Part shown: positions 18,223-25,824 of the stretch, one piece after another | Numbering within the stretch: position 1 is the first letter of the stretch | Layout: every line of letters starts with the position of its first letter | Assembly: GCA_964404895.1 (NCBI GenBank) | Contig: CAYOLV010000005.1 | Span: 62,001-126,000, forward strand | Reading direction: 5' to 3' | Origin: JBGSUZ01 sp964404895 | GTDB taxonomy: Bacteria; Bacillota; Clostridia; Peptostreptococcales; Acidaminobacteraceae | Length of the DNA: 64,000 nt | Notes under the pieces: model-generated | Database searches by the model: none | What the model saw: the letters and a program-made list of their open reading frames with translations, nothing else | Told to the model about the DNA's origin: nothing | Program-made: the position numbers and the translations under genes

Positions 18223-19611
18223 ATGAATTTTGATCAATGGATCGACGAACACCAAAACGAACTTATTGAAACCACTCGAGCACTCATGGCATTCAACAGT
18301 ATCGAAGAAGCGCCTTATGGCAATATGCCCTTTGGCAAATCTGTTGGCGAGTGTCTGGATAAGGCTTTAGAAATATGCCGCCATTTAGGCTTTGAAACAA
18401 AAAATGTAGATTATTATGCAGGTCATGCGGAGTACGGTCAAGGTGATGAACTGGTAGGCCTTTTGGTTCATGTGGACATTGTCCCTGCCGGCGATGGTTG
18501 GACCGTTGATCCCTTTGCTGGGATTATTCAAGACGGTAAACTTTTCGGTCGTGGCTCTCTAGATGACAAAGGCCCTGCCGCTGCCTTAATCTATGCACTT
18601 GCGGCCATTAAAGCATCAGGCGTGGCTCTAAACCGTAGAGTCCGCATCATCTTTGGGACTAACGAAGAAACGGGCAGTGCGTGTGTGGCACACTACTTTA
18701 AACACGAAGAAATGCCTACTCTCGGTTTTACGCCAGACGCAGATTTCCCAGCCATCTTTGGTGAAAAAGGGATTATGAACATCGATTTTGTGAAACCTCT
18801 CAAAAGTGAATTGAATGATGGTGGGTTTAAAATTCTTAAATTAGACGGCGGCACAAGACCCAACATGGTGCCAGACTACGCCGAAGCCCATATCAAAGGC
18901 ACACAGCCCATCGATGCTATTTTAGCAGCTTATATGGAAGATAATGGTGGCAAGATTGTCAAAACTGAAGAGAACGGTATCATCGTTATAAAATCTTATG
19001 GGGTCTCAGCCCACGGCAGCACACCTGAAAAAGGGGTCAACGCCATTTCTCACCTTTTGTGCTTCCTCGACTGTATTGATCTTCAAATCGGAGATGCGGC
19101 TAACTTTGTTCGATTCTACGCCCTCCAAATCGCCCAAAATCTTCACGGTGAAAAAATGGGCTGTGACTTGGAAGATGAACAGTCAGGCAAACTGTCTTGG
19201 AATTCAGGTGTCCTCAGCTTTACAGAGAAAGAAGTGCGCTTAACAGTCAACATCCGATACCCAATCACCGAATCCTCAGAGAATGTCCTTTCAGGCATTC
19301 GTAGTTCTATTGAAACTTGGGGTCTTGAGCTTGATAATATTCACGACAACAAGCCTCTTTACGTTCCTAAGGACAGTGAACTGATTACAAAATTGATGAA
19401 GGTTTACAGCGACTATACTGGGGATCACAGTGATCCAATCTCTATCGGGGGCGGCACTTATGCAAAATCCTTGACCCAAGGGGTTGCCTTTGGGCCTCTA
19501 TTCCCAGGTAGAGAAGATACTATCCACCAAAAGGACGAATATGTTTTAGTAGAAGATTTGGTCTTGATGACTAAAATTTTCGCAACGGCAATTTACGAGC
19601 TTGCCAGATAG
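18223..19611 (+). CDS. pepV: M20 dipeptidase, PepV/Sapep type
   Basis: Metal-dependent dipeptidase of 462 residues, cytoplasmic, cleaving dipeptides from the N-terminus. Family motifs are VHVDIVPAGDGW (H83, with D85), GRGSLDDKGP (bridging D near 114-115), GTNEETGS (catalytic E148 and metal ligand E149), TPDADFP (D172) and the lid-domain SAHGSTPEKG, with the C-terminal histidine in GREDTIHQKDE. Length matches PepV. The start follows GGAGGG with good spacing. It stands alone between the glycosidase (106 bases upstream) and the GH8-like gene (48 bases downstream), so it interrupts the exopolysaccharide locus and probably does not belong to it functionally. Peptide use fits an amino-acid-fermenting organism. 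Confidence 0.95.
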   Translation: MNFDQWIDEHQNELIETTRALMAFNSIEEAPYGNMPFGKSVGECLDKALEICRHLGFETKNVDYYAGHAEYGQGDELVGLLVHVDIVPAGDGWTVDPFAGIIQDGKLFGRGSLDDKGPAAALIYALAAIKASGVALNRRVRIIFGTNEETGSACVAHYFKHEEMPTLGFTPDADFPAIFGEKGIMNIDFVKPLKSELNDGGFKILKLDGGTRPNMVPDYAEAHIKGTQPIDAILAAYMEDNGGKIVKTEENGIIVIKSYGVSAHGSTPEKGVNAISHLLCFLDCIDLQIGDAANFVRFYALQIAQNLHGEKMGCDLEDEQSGKLSWNSGVLSFTEKEVRLTVNIRYPITESSENVLSGIRSSIETWGLELDNIHDNKPLYVPKDSELITKLMKVYSDYTGDHSDPISIGGGTYAKSLTQGVAFGPLFPGREDTIHQKDEYVLVEDLVLMTKIFATAIYELAR

Positions 19612-19659
19612 TCGCCACACTCAAATTGTAATCCTCTATAGAAAGTAAGGGCGATACAG

Positions 19660-20757
19660 ATGATTCCTCCTGAAAAAAGAAAAAGAAAAATGTATCCCCT
19701 GTTTATAGCGGGACTTATTATGCTGGGGTTCTCTTTTGTACTGGACCGAGTCGATCAAAAAGACCATTATCAACGCGAGCCCTTCGCAGTGAAATCTGCC
19801 CAAAATTTTGAGACTTTCAGCATGAACAGAAACGCTCTTAAAACTTTTATCGACGACCACTTCATGGATGAAGGCCTTATGAGGACGAACATGAAGGATC
19901 TCCCCCAAAAGGAAATGCCGGTTGGGCAGGATCTTCTCTCACAGTCTGTTGGACTGATGCTTTTGTACTACGTTGAAACCGACCAACCTCAGGCTTTTAC
20001 GGCGCAATTTAAGTTGGCTCAGAAAAAGCTTCAAAAGGAAAACGGTCTTTTCCAGTGGCGTACTCGGTCAGGACAGCCTCTGGCAGAAAATGCTTCCGCA
20101 GACGATCTTCGCATTGCCAAAGCTCTAATTTTAGCGGCCGAGCATTGGAGTGAACCTGCTTGGCGTACTGAAGCGCAAAATATCTCAGATAATCTCATGA
20201 GGGACTGCGTCCAAGAAGGACGCTTATTGGCCTCAGGCGCAGAAAAAGCCCCCAAAGCCCAGTTATACGAACTGGATCTGGCGGCTATGCTGATGTTAGC
20301 TGAATTTGACCCCGAGTGGGAAGTGGTGGCAAAGGACAGTCTTAAGCAAATTCAAAAATCAAGATTTCCTTATAACCCTTTCTACATCTTATCTAAAGAA
20401 GACGACTCCGCCTACCTGACAGTTGAAAATACCCTAGTCATTCTGCACCTTGCCCAAACTGGACAAAACAACATGAACGACCTACGATGGCTGAAATTTC
20501 AACTTAAAAAAGGACCTGTCTATGCATCTTATAATTCTTTAGGCAAGGCCGTTTCACAAAAAGAGCTGCCTGCAATTTATGGCATCCTTGCTCAAATCGG
20601 AAAATATACAGAGGATCAGGAACTTTACACCTTGGCCTGCGATCACCTTGTGGATATGCAAAACAAAGGTTTCGGAGACTTTAGTGGCGGCTATACCAAT
20701 CCCCAGTCGGGAGATGGTAACGCTTTCGATCAACTCATGGCACTGCTGGGTTACTGA
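19660..20757 (+). CDS. Membrane-anchored GH8-like protein with altered catalytic motif
   Basis: Protein of 365 residues with one membrane anchor (about 12-28) after a very basic start (PPEKRKRKM). The (alpha/alpha)6 GH8 pattern is visible: GLFQWRTRSG, then ASADDLRIAKALILAAEHW, which corresponds to the D-rich 'DEDIAYALL' segment of GH8 cellulases, and TNPQSGDGNAFDQLMALLGY at the end. The segment that normally reads SEGxGYGM and supplies the acid glutamate is SQSVGLML here (bases 19938-19961), so the general acid appears replaced by glutamine. GH8-like proteins accompany c-di-GMP-regulated synthases in Bacillus ydaJKLMN and Listeria pss loci, which fits this location. It may bind rather than cut the polymer. 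The last 7 bases overlap the convergent helicase gene. Confidence 0.78.
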   Translation: MIPPEKRKRKMYPLFIAGLIMLGFSFVLDRVDQKDHYQREPFAVKSAQNFETFSMNRNALKTFIDDHFMDEGLMRTNMKDLPQKEMPVGQDLLSQSVGLMLLYYVETDQPQAFTAQFKLAQKKLQKENGLFQWRTRSGQPLAENASADDLRIAKALILAAEHWSEPAWRTEAQNISDNLMRDCVQEGRLLASGAEKAPKAQLYELDLAAMLMLAEFDPEWEVVAKDSLKQIQKSRFPYNPFYILSKEDDSAYLTVENTLVILHLAQTGQNNMNDLRWLKFQLKKGPVYASYNSLGKAVSQKELPAIYGILAQIGKYTEDQELYTLACDHLVDMQNKGFGDFSGGYTNPQSGDGNAFDQLMALLGY

Positions 20758-23066
20758 TTCAACCAAAAACCTAAATGACTCTCAAAGACGGCTTCCGGCT
20801 CTGGGAGTTTTTTTATGTGCCATTGGCTGGGTAAAAGCATTTTATACCGAGGGTGCAAATAGCGATCATCTAAAAAGAGGGCTATCCCTTTGTCCTTTTC
20901 AGTCCGAATCAAACGCCCTACAGCTTGTACGATTTTGTTAATGGCAGGGTAAACATAGGCATAAGTATACCCATTCTTATTTTGTTCATCATAATACTCT
21001 TTGATCAGCTCGTTTTCTGGACTCATATAAGGAGTTCCCATTCCAATAATGACGACCCCTTCCAATCGACTGCCGACTAAATCGATACCTTCTGAAAAAG
21101 AACCCCCTAATACGGCAAGCCCTATAATCGCCTCGAGCCCTTCCTTTTCAAAATTCTCTAAAAATGTGGTTTTAGCGTTTTCGTCCATGCCAGTGGTTTG
21201 GCTGACAATACGCCCTTCTGTCCAAATTTCGACCAGACGGCTCTCCACTTCTCTGAGAAATTGGTAGGACGGGCAAAAGACCAAGTAATTTGCCTTTTTG
21301 CTTTTTACCAGGGCTAAAATATAAGACACCATTCGGTCGTAGTGTTTGTCTCTTGAACCCAATCGGGTGTCGATCCCCGCCCCTAAAATCATTTGACGAT
21401 TTTCTGGCGGGAAAGGGCTATCCAGTACTAACTTTCTGCAACCTTCAATGCCAAGCACCTCTTCGTAGTAAGCATAGGGTGCCATAGTAGCCGAGAAGAT
21501 GATACAAGCGATGGCATTTTTATAGCTGCCTCTCAGGGAGCTGCTGGGGTCAATGCACATCATTTTGCAAGTCCCAGAGTCTTCTTCTGTATTGACCCAC
21601 AAATGACCCTCTGAGAAGTAATCGCTCATAAATCCGAACCTATAACAACGGAGCATGAGCTCCTGATCTTGAGCGCTTAGTTCAAAATTCTCGGTATCAA
21701 GAAGATACATGACACAGGCGTCAAAGGCCTTTCCTAACGTTGCCAGAATTTGACCGTTCACATCTCTATGGGTTTCATATTCCTTTTCACCGGCCTTCAA
21801 CTCTTTTTGAAGGGCTAACATTTGAGAATTGAGTTTTCCTAGGGCTTTGTAGGGCTCTGTTTTTTTAGGAAACGCCTTTCTAAGCCCCATCACATCGTCT
21901 CTACAAATTCCAGCACTGAACATTTCTCTCCCTCTGTGAGGCAAATTGTGGGCTTCATCGACTAAAAAAACAAAGCGTTCAGTGACTTCTATAAAGAAGC
22001 GCTGTAATTTTGCCAAGGGATCAAAGACATAATTGTAGTCGCAAATAATCACGTCTGAAAAACTGGCGACGTCTAGCCCAAATTCAGCAGGACACACGTG
22101 GTGTTTCTCTGCATATTTCTCTACATTGAGTCTGTCCATGTGGTCTTCGTTGGAAAGGGCGTCCATGAGACAGGCATTGATTCGATCAAAATGGCCTTTG
22201 GCATAGCTGCAATTATCTGGGTTACATTTCTTTTCGCCTGTAAAACAAATCCGTTCTTTGGCGGTTAAAGTTACGCTTTTCACGCGAGCACCCACCTCCC
22301 GCATCTGTTTTAGGCTCTCTTCCGCCACAGCTCGGGCAACGGTTTTTGCGGTTAAATAGAAAATGCGGTCCGTCTTTTCTTCACCCATGGCCTTCAGGGC
22401 AGGAAATAGGGTGGAGACAGTTTTTCCTACACCTGTAGGGGCTTCTGCCAGCATGACAAACTCGTCCCGTATAGCGCTGTAAACTGAAGCTGCCAGCTTT
22501 CTCTGTCCCAGCCGATAGTCTCCATATGGAAAAGGCATCTCTTTGAGAGACTGGGTTCTTTTTTCGTGCCAGTCGTTTTGAAACGCCATCCAGACCCGAT
22601 ACTGGTCGATGAGCTGATTTACGTAAGTTTCTAGCCAGTCGGCTTGCAGAGTTCTGGTAAAGTCCCTTCGGTCATCGGTTATGGCATTGGCATAGGTTAA
22701 TAGGACTTCTACAGTCGCTAACCCCTCTTGAATAGCCAACATATGGGCATAACAATAAGCCTGAGCCCAGTGGATACTTTCCCCTTCTTGATCCCATTCG
22801 TCTAATTTTCTTCTAGTACTTTTAATTTCGTGAATACCTTTATGATGAAAGACGCCATCAGCTCTGCCTTGAAGGGTCAGGTTCATGTCTGGGTAAAACT
22901 TCTTGAAGCTGACTTCTCGCTCCCAACCTTCTTCGTAGTTTGCCTGTAGGGCTCTATGAACTTCTTGCCCTTCTAGCATGCGGCTCCCACTTCCGAAACG
23001 GACGTCTATGTCTCCACTGCGCAAGACTAAACCGACTAAATCGCCGACTGATATAATTGAAGACAT
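20751..23066 (-). CDS. DinG/XPD-type DNA helicase with Cas4/RecB-like nuclease domain
   Basis: ATP-dependent superfamily 2 DNA helicase of 771 residues with an N-terminal PD-(D/E)xK nuclease-like region (GRADGVFHHKGIHEIKST at about 75-92, aspartate and ExK present). The helicase has Walker A EAPTGVGKT (about 215), DEAH (FLVDEAH, about 375), and four cysteines between them forming an XPD-type iron-sulfur site (CFTGEKKCNPDNC and later VCPAEF). C-terminal motifs are FCPSYQFL, GGSFSEGIDL and QAVGRLIRTEKD. The ATG at 23066 follows GGGGAGG; an in-frame ATG at 23114 has no ribosome site. A role in DNA repair or R-loop/overhang processing is likely from the family. The gene is monocistronic; it ends 7 bases inside the convergent GH8-like gene. 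Confidence 0.92.
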   Translation of the reverse strand: MSSIISVGDLVGLVLRSGDIDVRFGSGSRMLEGQEVHRALQANYEEGWEREVSFKKFYPDMNLTLQGRADGVFHHKGIHEIKSTRRKLDEWDQEGESIHWAQAYCYAHMLAIQEGLATVEVLLTYANAITDDRRDFTRTLQADWLETYVNQLIDQYRVWMAFQNDWHEKRTQSLKEMPFPYGDYRLGQRKLAASVYSAIRDEFVMLAEAPTGVGKTVSTLFPALKAMGEEKTDRIFYLTAKTVARAVAEESLKQMREVGARVKSVTLTAKERICFTGEKKCNPDNCSYAKGHFDRINACLMDALSNEDHMDRLNVEKYAEKHHVCPAEFGLDVASFSDVIICDYNYVFDPLAKLQRFFIEVTERFVFLVDEAHNLPHRGREMFSAGICRDDVMGLRKAFPKKTEPYKALGKLNSQMLALQKELKAGEKEYETHRDVNGQILATLGKAFDACVMYLLDTENFELSAQDQELMLRCYRFGFMSDYFSEGHLWVNTEEDSGTCKMMCIDPSSSLRGSYKNAIACIIFSATMAPYAYYEEVLGIEGCRKLVLDSPFPPENRQMILGAGIDTRLGSRDKHYDRMVSYILALVKSKKANYLVFCPSYQFLREVESRLVEIWTEGRIVSQTTGMDENAKTTFLENFEKEGLEAIIGLAVLGGSFSEGIDLVGSRLEGVVIIGMGTPYMSPENELIKEYYDEQNKNGYTYAYVYPAINKIVQAVGRLIRTEKDKGIALFLDDRYLHPRYKMLLPSQWHIKKLPEPEAVFESHLGFWLNQ

Positions 23067-23147
23067 ATTTTTCACCTCCCCTGAGATGGTCACCTGACTG
23101 CAAATAGCGTACATACGTTCTCATTCTATTGTAACATGGTTATGGGC

Positions 23148-23292
23148 GTTTCGCGACTAAAACCAAAACTCGGTTGACCTGGGGTCAACCTTGTCGCTTC
23201 CGCGACATTGCAAACCAAAAGCTGGGAATGGGAAGGCCGATTTATCGAGGCTTCCCATTCCCAGCTTTTGGTTTGAGTTTTGGTTTTACGCA
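23148..23292. repeat. Structured repeat element, copy A
   Basis: A 145-base element made of nested inverted repeats. AAAACCAAAACTC (23158-23170) pairs with GAGTTTTGGTTTT (23275-23287), forming an outer stem. Inside lie a GGTTGACC/GGTCAACC hairpin (about 23172-23190), a TGTCGC/GCGACA hairpin (about 23192-23207) and a long perfect stem from AAACCAAAAGC to GCTTTTGGTTT (about 23212-23274) enclosing a 15-base variable arm. About 50 bases on the left and 25 on the right are nearly identical to the copy at 61633-61758. No open frame is present. It abuts the T-tract of the lytic transglycosylase terminator on the minus strand. Confidence 0.85.
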
Positions 23293-23334
23293 AAAAAAGA
23301 AGTGCCATCCCCAATCCAATAGGTAGACACTTCT
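23292..23334 (-). terminator. Terminator of the lytic transglycosylase gene
   Basis: On the minus strand AGAAGTG (23334-23328) pairs with CACTTCT (23304-23298) across an imperfect loop, followed by seven T residues (23298-23292). The repeat element begins directly after the T-tract. Confidence 0.75.
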
Positions 23335-23366
23335 TTCTTCTTTTTTATTCGTCTCACAGGAATGCA

Positions 23367-24152
23367 TTATTTGTTAAAGGCTAAATAACGCTTCTCTGCA
23401 CTGAGTACTTTTCTGGAATATGTGGTGCTGTATGTCCCATTTTTCTGGTAATATTTTTTCAAATTACCGGGACCTCTGTTGTATTCAGATAAAATGCGGC
23501 TGTAGTTATCGCCGTAGTTTTTCTGTAACAGATTTAGATAGGCCGCTGCTAGGCCAATATTGTATTCGGGATCAAAAATGCGGTCAGGATTGTACTTGAG
23601 CCCAAGCTCGCTTCCAAAATCTGACGCTAGCCACTTCTCCGTTGCTGGGATGATTTGCATATAGCCTCTGTCTCTCGACGTGCCTACTTCCCATTGGTTG
23701 AAGTTGCTTTCCACTTCAATGACGGACAAGATCAATGAAGGGTTCAAATCATACTGATCAGCGTACTCGACTAAAATGAGCGCTGACTCGTAATCTAGGG
23801 GCGTTCCATTTGCAATCTCTTTAGCTCGAGATTCAACAGATGCAGTCTTAGTGACTTTAGTTGTTGAAGCTGCTGCTGTTTTCGCCTGAGCGTTGACAGC
23901 TGGAGCTGTGGCTGCCTGAGCAACCGTTGCAGTTTTGGATGTAGCATTGCTTGTTGCCAATGCCAAATTGTCCTGCCCTTTCTTTTCTATAATAGTTGGA
24001 TTGTCTTTCGTAGTTTCAGCAAATGACGTAGATGTCCCGAATTCCAGAATCTGTACCCTGTTATTGACGATCGGTAGTGGTCCAAAAGTACTTACCAGCA
24101 ACATTGCAGCACTGAGTAAGAGAGACACTCCCACGTTTTTATAACAAGTCAT
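23367..24152 (-). CDS. Secreted lytic transglycosylase (SLT/LysM-less)
   Basis: Peptidoglycan-cleaving soluble lytic transglycosylase-type enzyme, 261 residues. An N-terminal hydrophobic signal (about 8-25) is followed by an alanine/threonine-rich linker (about 60-105, ATSNATSKTATVAQAAT and similar) and a C-terminal SLT domain. Diagnostic residues are the catalytic glutamate in SVIEVESNFNQ (E148), GYMQIIPAT, NIGLAAAYL and LSEYNRGPG. The linker length suggests it reaches through the cell wall. AAAGGTG lies 11 bases before the ATG, a rather long spacing. It has its own terminator, and the preceding operon terminates at 24193-24219, so it is transcribed alone. The role is cell wall turnover. Confidence 0.92.
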   Translation of the reverse strand: MTCYKNVGVSLLLSAAMLLVSTFGPLPIVNNRVQILEFGTSTSFAETTKDNPTIIEKKGQDNLALATSNATSKTATVAQAATAPAVNAQAKTAAASTTKVTKTASVESRAKEIANGTPLDYESALILVEYADQYDLNPSLILSVIEVESNFNQWEVGTSRDRGYMQIIPATEKWLASDFGSELGLKYNPDRIFDPEYNIGLAAAYLNLLQKNYGDNYSRILSEYNRGPGNLKKYYQKNGTYSTTYSRKVLSAEKRYLAFNK

Positions 24153-24192
24153 GGTTCTGTTTCACACCTTTCTCTTATTTAAATATCTATAT

Positions 24193-24219
24193 AAAAATCA
24201 AAAAGGTCGACGAGCGACC
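24193..24219 (-). terminator. Terminator of the RsiV-like/kinase operon
   Basis: On the minus strand GGTCG pairs with CGACC across five bases (24219-24205), followed by TTTTTGATTTTT. It lies about 60 bases after the last gene of the operon. Confidence 0.7.
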
Positions 24220-24279
24220 CATTTGATGACTAGACGATTATATCACACATTTAAATAAAATCAACATAGACTATACCCT

Positions 24280-25824
24280 TTAGAACCTATATTCGGGCTC
24301 AACTATTGTATAAAACTCACTATAACTCAGCTCAACTGTAATAAACCCCACTTTTGAGCCAGAATCATCCAATATACTAAGAAATACTTCTATTCCATCA
24401 TTTGTAATAACAAATTTGTCTATTTCATCCAATTTAATCGGTTCAATCACCTGAAACGTTCCAATTTCATAGTTTGTAATTCCTATCTCTAGAGATTCCA
24501 TAATTTTCTTTTTTTGTAGGTGATAATTCAAGAAAAGTTCTTCAAAAGCCAATTCTTTTCCTTGGGTAAAATCGTAATTGAAACATTCAGCATACTTGAA
24601 TTGTTGTCCGCCGCCATAACTAGTTTCGATAGACTGGAAGATGGAAACCAATCCATTGCTGGCATAACTAATTTGGTACCCCGAGGTCATGTTTAACGTC
24701 TGCATTTGATAGCCTCTATGACGTCCCTTAAACAGGTATTTATAAACGTTTTTAAGCAATTTTTCATTAATATATGCCACTTGAACGGAGTCTCTGAACC
24801 CTTCAATTCTAGGAATATATTGTTGAACACCAGATAAGGTCACCAGATCCGTTAAAACTCTAATGTGATCATGCTTTGAAACAATATAATCCGATCGATT
24901 TTTTTGTATGCCCATATCGATGTAATTCAAAAAATCATCAACTACCACATGGTCATTTCTGATTACCATTTTTGTGTATCTTTCTAGCATTAATGCCAAA
25001 TTTTTGGATTTCAAATTGGCGGCTAATCGCAAATAAGATTTTGCAAGGCTTTCGTCCACTTTGCCAGTATAGTTGTCAAAACTTTCAAACGACTTGTTTC
25101 CAAAAATAAAGTTGCTTAATTCTTCGTTAAACAGCGCTTGGATTTCATGATTCTTATCTGAGAGGGGAAATTTGTTTATGAAGTAATCACATTTTAACAG
25201 TAATTTTTCTACATTTTTGTAAAACACATCCTCTTTTGACACTTTGCTGGTCTTCACAATGTCATGAAGTCTCATGATTTCTAAGTAGATATGACCCTCT
25301 TCCGTCATGCCTGTAAAGCTGTTTTCAAGCCGTTCACAGTCTATAAAAGGATGATATAAATCCTTGTCTCTTTTCAAATAATAGCCCGATGCATCCAACT
25401 CCGTCATTACATCTCTAAAAGGTTTTTCTTGGATGGTTTGAATCAAATTGGGCTGATAAGCATAATAAAAATACTGATAAATCATTTTATGATTGCCCTG
25501 ATAAAAAATCTTTTCATCAAAATGAGCCCTTTGAGCTCTCAAATAGGCGTGATATTTATACATAATCTGGGTCTGTTCCTGAGGTGTTAAATAGGGCAAA
25601 TCCTTTGAAATATAGCTTAAAACCTTAGACGGCACCGTTTGCCGCGTGGTCATCATATTGATCATCCGAGTCAGTTCTTCATATTGATCGTTATCCACTT
25701 GTGGCCTCAACGCAGAGGTCCACACTTTAGGTTTCTCATCTACAAAGGGAATCACAGCACAAGAAAGAAGACAAATGCTGAGTAAAATCAAAATCGGACG
25801 TTCATTGCCCTTCCACTTAATCAT
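24280..25824 (-). CDS. Membrane-anchored protein with RsiV/DUF3298-like C-terminus
   Basis: Protein of 514 residues without a certain function. A hydrophobic segment (about 11-28, ILILLSICLLSCAVIPF) follows MIKWKGNERP and anchors or exports it; the LLSC contains a cysteine that might be a lipobox, though the context is not ideal. The bulk is a helical, charged region. The last 130 residues have the pattern of RsiV/PdaC-like DUF3298 domains (FNYDFTQGKELAFEELFLN, FVITNDGIEVFLSI, SYSEFYTIV). The ATG at 25824 overlaps the kinase stop by 8 bases, so it belongs to the regulator-kinase operon; a start 27 bases upstream would add residues unlike an export signal. It may be an extracytoplasmic accessory of the kinase. 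The domain match is by eye and tentative. Confidence 0.65.
   Translation of the reverse strand: MIKWKGNERPILILLSICLLSCAVIPFVDEKPKVWTSALRPQVDNDQYEELTRMINMMTTRQTVPSKVLSYISKDLPYLTPQEQTQIMYKYHAYLRAQRAHFDEKIFYQGNHKMIYQYFYYAYQPNLIQTIQEKPFRDVMTELDASGYYLKRDKDLYHPFIDCERLENSFTGMTEEGHIYLEIMRLHDIVKTSKVSKEDVFYKNVEKLLLKCDYFINKFPLSDKNHEIQALFNEELSNFIFGNKSFESFDNYTGKVDESLAKSYLRLAANLKSKNLALMLERYTKMVIRNDHVVVDDFLNYIDMGIQKNRSDYIVSKHDHIRVLTDLVTLSGVQQYIPRIEGFRDSVQVAYINEKLLKNVYKYLFKGRHRGYQMQTLNMTSGYQISYASNGLVSIFQSIETSYGGGQQFKYAECFNYDFTQGKELAFEELFLNYHLQKKKIMESLEIGITNYEIGTFQVIEPIKLDEIDKFVITNDGIEVFLSILDDSGSKVGFITVELSYSEFYTIVEPEYRF

Noticed and set aside
23148..23292. Group II intron or insertion sequence
   Set aside because: Too short, no reverse transcriptase or transposase, and no domain V-like AGC...GAAA hairpin seen; only the placement after terminators is similar.
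23148..23292. Integron attC site
   Set aside because: The variable stem is reminiscent, but RYYYAAC/GTTRRRY core sites are not present in the required positions.
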